Shown here: positions 7,840 through 10,827 of the stretch, one piece after another
Layout of the letters: each line of letters begins with the position of its first letter
Position numbering within the stretch: position 1 is the first letter of the stretch
DNA from: an uncultured Campylobacter sp.
GTDB taxonomy: Bacteria > Campylobacterota > Campylobacteria > Campylobacterales > Campylobacteraceae
Assembly: GCF_905371695.1 (NCBI RefSeq)
Contig: NZ_CAJPMA010000058.1
Coordinates: forward strand, 1-10,827
DNA: 10,827 nt
Direction of reading: 5' to 3'
Notes under the pieces: model-generated
Told to the model about the DNA's origin: nothing
Database searches by the model: none
Seen by the model: only the letters and a program-made list of their open reading frames with translations
Program-made: the position numbers and the translations under genes

Positions 7840-9359
7840 AGATTTTTCCTTTTAAATTTGCCTAAAATTTTAGCTACGACGACGCCGCGCTCAAAGGCGT
7901 TAAATATCAAAAATAAATTTAAAGCATAGCCCATGATCAAAAGAGAGAGCGAGACGACTATAAACTCCGTCCAACTCGTGATTTGCAAGAAATTTCGTAT
8001 CCAAAAAAATAAAGCGCAAACGACGCAAAAAAGCGCTAAATTTTTAAAATAGACGCCGTAAAAAGTCGTGAGCTTAACGCCTAAATTTAGCGCCGCGTTT
8101 ATGAGATCAAACCCCAAAATTCTCGCACTATAAAGCGCCGCGCCCGCGATAACGACGCCGTAAATTCCGTAATCCGTAAATTTTAGCACCACGATTTGCG
8201 CCGCGATCACGCTAAGCCCTAAAATCGTATTCGCGACGGCCGGACGGCGAAGTTTATTAGTCACGCTATCAAGATTAAAAAGCGCGTAAACGTAGCTAAT
8301 TAGCACCACCGGCGCAAACGAAATCATACTTAAATTATAAATTAGCGCGATCTCCTCCGCGCTTTTAAAAGGTAGCCAAAGGGTGTAAAATTCTCGTCCG
8401 AAAGCCGCAAAAATAGCCGCCGGCGCGCTCATCGTAAAAGCGAGCGCCTTCATAGCGAATTTGCTCTCCGCCACCAGCGCGCTAACGTTGCCGCTAGCGT
8501 AAATTTGCACCATTTTGGGGGCGAAATTCGAACTAATCTGCACGCAAAAGCTCTCTAAAATAAGCGGCGCGACCTTGGCGACGGAGAGTACGCCCGTGGC
8601 GTTCGCACCTAGAAAAACGTTGCAAATAAATAGATCCATGCCCGTTAAAAGTATGTGGTTTAGGGCGTTAAAGCTATTCCAAACGCCCGATCTCGCAAGC
8701 TCTTTTACTTTATTAAAATCAAACAGCGCGAAGCTAAATTTAAGCTCGGGCGCGATGCTAGCGGACATAAAGATCGTGCTAATTAGTACGAAAATCCCGC
8801 AAATAAGCGCCGAAGCCGCGATATAAGCGATCATCGGAGCGAAAAAATAAAAAAGCGCGACGATAAGCGCGGCTAGAAGCAGGCTGGATGCGGCGTTTCT
8901 AACCGATACCAGATAAAGCTTGTTTCGTACGAACGCGCAAACGGTAACTACGCCCGTAAATAGTCCGACGCAAAAGTTTATAAAGTAAAAAATAAACGTA
9001 AGCGTAACGTCGAATTTTAGGTTTTGCGGGACACTTAAAACAAGGTCTAAATTTAATATAAAAAGCGATGCTGCGGCGGCGATAACGGCGCAGAAAAATA
9101 GATTTACCGCAAGTACGGACGAGTAATAACCGTTTGCGGACTCGATGCGACCGCCGTGCCACTCATACGCCACGAAGCGGCCGCTAACGGAATTTATCGC
9201 CGTGGTAACGACCGCCGCGTACGCGACTACGGCGTTACTTAGTCCCACGAGGCCGAAAGCCTCGTTGCCGAGGCTTTTAAGAATAAACGGCGTGAGAAAA
9301 AAATTTATCGCCATCGAAACGATAAAAACGATGATTGAGCTGATTAGATTTAATAACAC
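7836..9359 (-). CDS. Wzx-like MOP-superfamily polysaccharide flippase
   Basis: The 507-residue protein is very hydrophobic, with about 12-14 membrane helices along its whole length. It opens with the LISSIIVFIVSMAINFFLTPF and SLGNEAFGLVGL pattern typical of Wzx and other polysaccharide exporters of the MOP/MATE superfamily. It should move an undecaprenyl-PP-linked oligosaccharide from the cytoplasmic to the periplasmic leaflet. C. jejuni uses the unrelated ABC transporter PglK for this step, so this gene is either a replacement or a second route. The start is GTG: the bases TAGTG make the pglB2 stop and the wzx start share one G. I see no Shine-Dalgarno before it, so translation probably depends on ribosomes ending pglB2. 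The substrate is inferred only from the neighbours. Confidence 0.85.
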   Translation of the reverse strand: MLLNLISSIIVFIVSMAINFFLTPFILKSLGNEAFGLVGLSNAVVAYAAVVTTAINSVSGRFVAYEWHGGRIESANGYYSSVLAVNLFFCAVIAAAASLFILNLDLVLSVPQNLKFDVTLTFIFYFINFCVGLFTGVVTVCAFVRNKLYLVSVRNAASSLLLAALIVALFYFFAPMIAYIAASALICGIFVLISTIFMSASIAPELKFSFALFDFNKVKELARSGVWNSFNALNHILLTGMDLFICNVFLGANATGVLSVAKVAPLILESFCVQISSNFAPKMVQIYASGNVSALVAESKFAMKALAFTMSAPAAIFAAFGREFYTLWLPFKSAEEIALIYNLSMISFAPVVLISYVYALFNLDSVTNKLRRPAVANTILGLSVIAAQIVVLKFTDYGIYGVVIAGAALYSARILGFDLINAALNLGVKLTTFYGVYFKNLALFCVVCALFFWIRNFLQITSWTEFIVVSLSLLIMGYALNLFLIFNAFERGVVVAKILGKFKRKNL

Positions 9360-9361
9360 TA
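9357..9361 (-). promoter_or_regulatory. TAGTG stop/start overlap coupling pglB2 to the flippase gene
   Basis: The pglB2 TAG and the flippase GTG share a G. The preceding bases are AT-rich and contain no AAGGA-like site, in contrast to the other starts here. Translational coupling by re-initiation is inferred. Confidence 0.55.
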
Positions 9362-10827
9362 TTTTAATAACTTATAAATTTTAACCGTAGGGTCTAAAAT
9401 AACGGGCTCAAATAGCTCTTTGTCGTAATTTTCGAATAAAAATAACTGAATGAAAGTCGAGTCGAAAAGCTTTTTGTCTAGCAATAAAATTCTATTGTAA
9501 TCAGCTAAAAACACGACGCAAATTTTAGCGTTTCCATCGACGGTAACCGATTTTGTATCAAGCTTGCCGTCTAGACTCTGTACGTAGTGATACGAATTGA
9601 CCGGTGCCGGCTTGCCTTTAATAGCGACAAATTCCGGCGTCATACTAGGCAGTATAAATTCGTTACCTATGTCTATATTGGTAACTCCCTCGGAAAACGG
9701 AAGCCCCATGTAAAATAGCGGCGTGCCCAGGCTTTTACCGGTAGTTAAGTCAATCTCTGAGAATTTTACGATTTGCGGTAGCATGTCGACTATTTGCGAA
9801 AATAAAACGTAATAAACGTCGGTCGTTTTTTGGGGAAGCTTAAAATTTTTATCGTCAAGCGACGCTAGAAATTTATTAACGTCGGGCTCGCCGTAGTCTT
9901 TTTGCATTTGTATCAAAGTTGACGTAACGTTTTCGTCGAATTTCCTATCAAATCGCATTTTGACGTATTCCGTATTTAAGCGCGCCATATTCGCAGACGC
10001 TATTTGATCTTTAATTAGCGAAAAGCTAACCGGAAAGCTATCTTCTCCCGATTGCGCGCCCGGATCGCTAAGCGTATTAACGTCTGCATAGTATCTAATC
10101 AAATAGCCGTAATCCCACCAAGAAAGGGCATAATCGTCTCTATTTGCCGTATTTTTTAGCTCGTCAAGCGCTTGCACGGCTTTACCGACTACTAACGGGG
10201 CGGGTCTATACTGCAAGATATAACTAAAACTCGGAAATAAAATCAAGCTTACAAATGTAGCAAAAGCGACGTTTCTTAGCCAAGCGCGAATTTTTACGCT
10301 ATTTAGCATAAAATATACGAAATAGCCAAAGCCAAACGCTAGCACTGGAGCGGCATACATAATAAATCTTATGCCCCCGGTAAACGATAACGCTCCAAGC
10401 CCGAGTATCGGCGCTATTAACAAAAACGAACGAAATTTAATTAGCAATAATACCGCTCCCGCAACGGATAGCAGGAGAGTTAATGTATTACCGCTAGCGG
10501 TAGTTGCGAATTTATTAAAGCTAGTACCCATAAGCTCCACGACAGTACTGCGCGTATCGAAAAAATGAAGCGTCGATGCCTGAGTAGAAGTGCTACCGGT
10601 GACGTAAAATAATAGCCTATTTACTATCGGATCGATGCCGCCGAATGCCGCAAAAAGCGCGATCGCGATCGCCGCAAGCAGAGCAAGCGTTTTTGCGCCG
10701 AAAATTTGCGGCTTGATTTTCATTAGAGCGTATAGCCCGCAAATTAGCCCTAGTTTTAATATTAATACGTAATTTACGACTAGATCCTCGCCCTCGTAAT
10801 ACGCGTCAAAGTCTATTACCGCAAAAA
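9359..10827 (-). CDS. pglB2: Second PglB/STT3-type oligosaccharyltransferase, N-terminus cut by window edge
   Basis: The frame stays open upstream of the ATG at 10723 to the right edge (about 488 residues visible, reading ..LKLGLICGLYAL before that Met). This is the C-terminal two-thirds of a protein expected to have about 710 residues. Numbering from the internal Met, it has TVVE in the place of TIxE (E63), GGIRF (R119), WWDYG (202-206), SANMARLNTEY (243-253) and a C-terminus ELFEPVIL..KIYKLLK like that of the downstream PglB. It is thus an oligosaccharyltransferase with its active-site glutamate and acceptor-binding motif kept. Two specificity positions differ: Thr75 stands where PglB has the -2-reading Arg, and IVDM (311-314) stands where PglB has MINI. 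A D-E-N-V-T sequon is at 263-267. The catalytic Asp residues would lie outside the window. It overlaps the flippase gene by one base. Confidence 0.88.
   Translation of the reverse strand, partial: FAVIDFDAYYEGEDLVVNYVLILKLGLICGLYALMKIKPQIFGAKTLALLAAIAIALFAAFGGIDPIVNRLLFYVTGSTSTQASTLHFFDTRSTVVELMGTSFNKFATTASGNTLTLLLSVAGAVLLLIKFRSFLLIAPILGLGALSFTGGIRFIMYAAPVLAFGFGYFVYFMLNSVKIRAWLRNVAFATFVSLILFPSFSYILQYRPAPLVVGKAVQALDELKNTANRDDYALSWWDYGYLIRYYADVNTLSDPGAQSGEDSFPVSFSLIKDQIASANMARLNTEYVKMRFDRKFDENVTSTLIQMQKDYGEPDVNKFLASLDDKNFKLPQKTTDVYYVLFSQIVDMLPQIVKFSEIDLTTGKSLGTPLFYMGLPFSEGVTNIDIGNEFILPSMTPEFVAIKGKPAPVNSYHYVQSLDGKLDTKSVTVDGNAKICVVFLADYNRILLLDKKLFDSTFIQLFLFENYDKELFEPVILDPTVKIYKLLK

Noticed and set aside
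8899..9162. Arg-rich 87-codon minus-strand frame inside the flippase gene
   Set aside because: It is in another frame of a gene with clear flippase topology; the Arg/Tyr-rich composition is what a shifted reading of the hydrophobic gene gives.
10721..10723. ATG as the true start of pglB2
   Set aside because: The frame is open upstream to the window edge with membrane-helix-like sequence, and starting here would remove the whole catalytic N-terminal half. It is an internal Met of a gene cut by the window.
1..10827. Phase-variable homopolymer tracts
   Set aside because: I found no G or C run longer than about five bases and only A runs of about seven, so there is no sign of the long poly-G tracts that switch Campylobacter surface genes.

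Overview
The window looks like part of a protein N-glycosylation (pgl) locus from a Campylobacter. Nine genes all lie on the minus strand, so transcription runs from high to low coordinates, and they are packed with overlaps or gaps of at most 60 bases. The proteins resemble the C. jejuni Pgl enzymes as I remember them (PglA, PglB, PglJ, PglI, PglH). The rather GC-rich codons (many GCG, GCC and CGC) differ from C. jejuni and fit better with the higher-GC oral/concisus-type species such as the C. rectus/showae/curvus/gracilis group. That species placement is an inference.

Layout in transcription order: (1) a second STT3/PglB-type oligosaccharyltransferase, cut off at its N-terminus by the right edge (PglB2, 9359-10827); (2) a Wzx/MOP-type lipid-linked oligosaccharide flippase (7836-9359); (3) a GT25-family glycosyltransferase (7003-7839); (4) PglI, a GT2 branching glucosyltransferase (6093-7025); (5) a PglH-like GT4 enzyme (5023-6096); (6) a second PglH-like GT4, the better PglH match (3937-4986); (7) PglJ (2786-3940); (8) a full-length canonical PglB (604-2796); (9) PglA, cut off at its C-terminus by the left edge (1-543). 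The order pglI, pglJ, pglB, pglA matches the C. jejuni core.

Expected working: PglA, PglJ and the PglH enzymes add HexNAc residues one after another to an undecaprenyl-PP-linked first sugar at the inner face of the membrane. PglI adds a branch and the GT25 enzyme may add a further sugar. A flippase turns the glycan to the periplasm and PglB transfers it to Asn in D/E-X-N-X-S/T sequons. The genes for the first sugar (pglC-F), the ABC flippase pglK and gne are not in the window.

The most interesting point is that one operon encodes two different oligosaccharyltransferases. The canonical PglB keeps every known acceptor-binding residue. PglB2 keeps WWDYG and the TIxE glutamate, but has Thr where PglB has the Arg that reads the acidic -2 residue, and I-x-x-M in place of the M-x-x-I motif. 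PglB2 also carries a perfect D-E-N-V-T sequon in its own periplasmic domain. Together with the neighbouring Wzx and GT25 genes, this suggests a second or relaxed-specificity glycosylation branch. I saw no RNA genes, mobile elements, CRISPR arrays, terminators or promoters; gene spacing suggests the whole window is the interior of one transcript.
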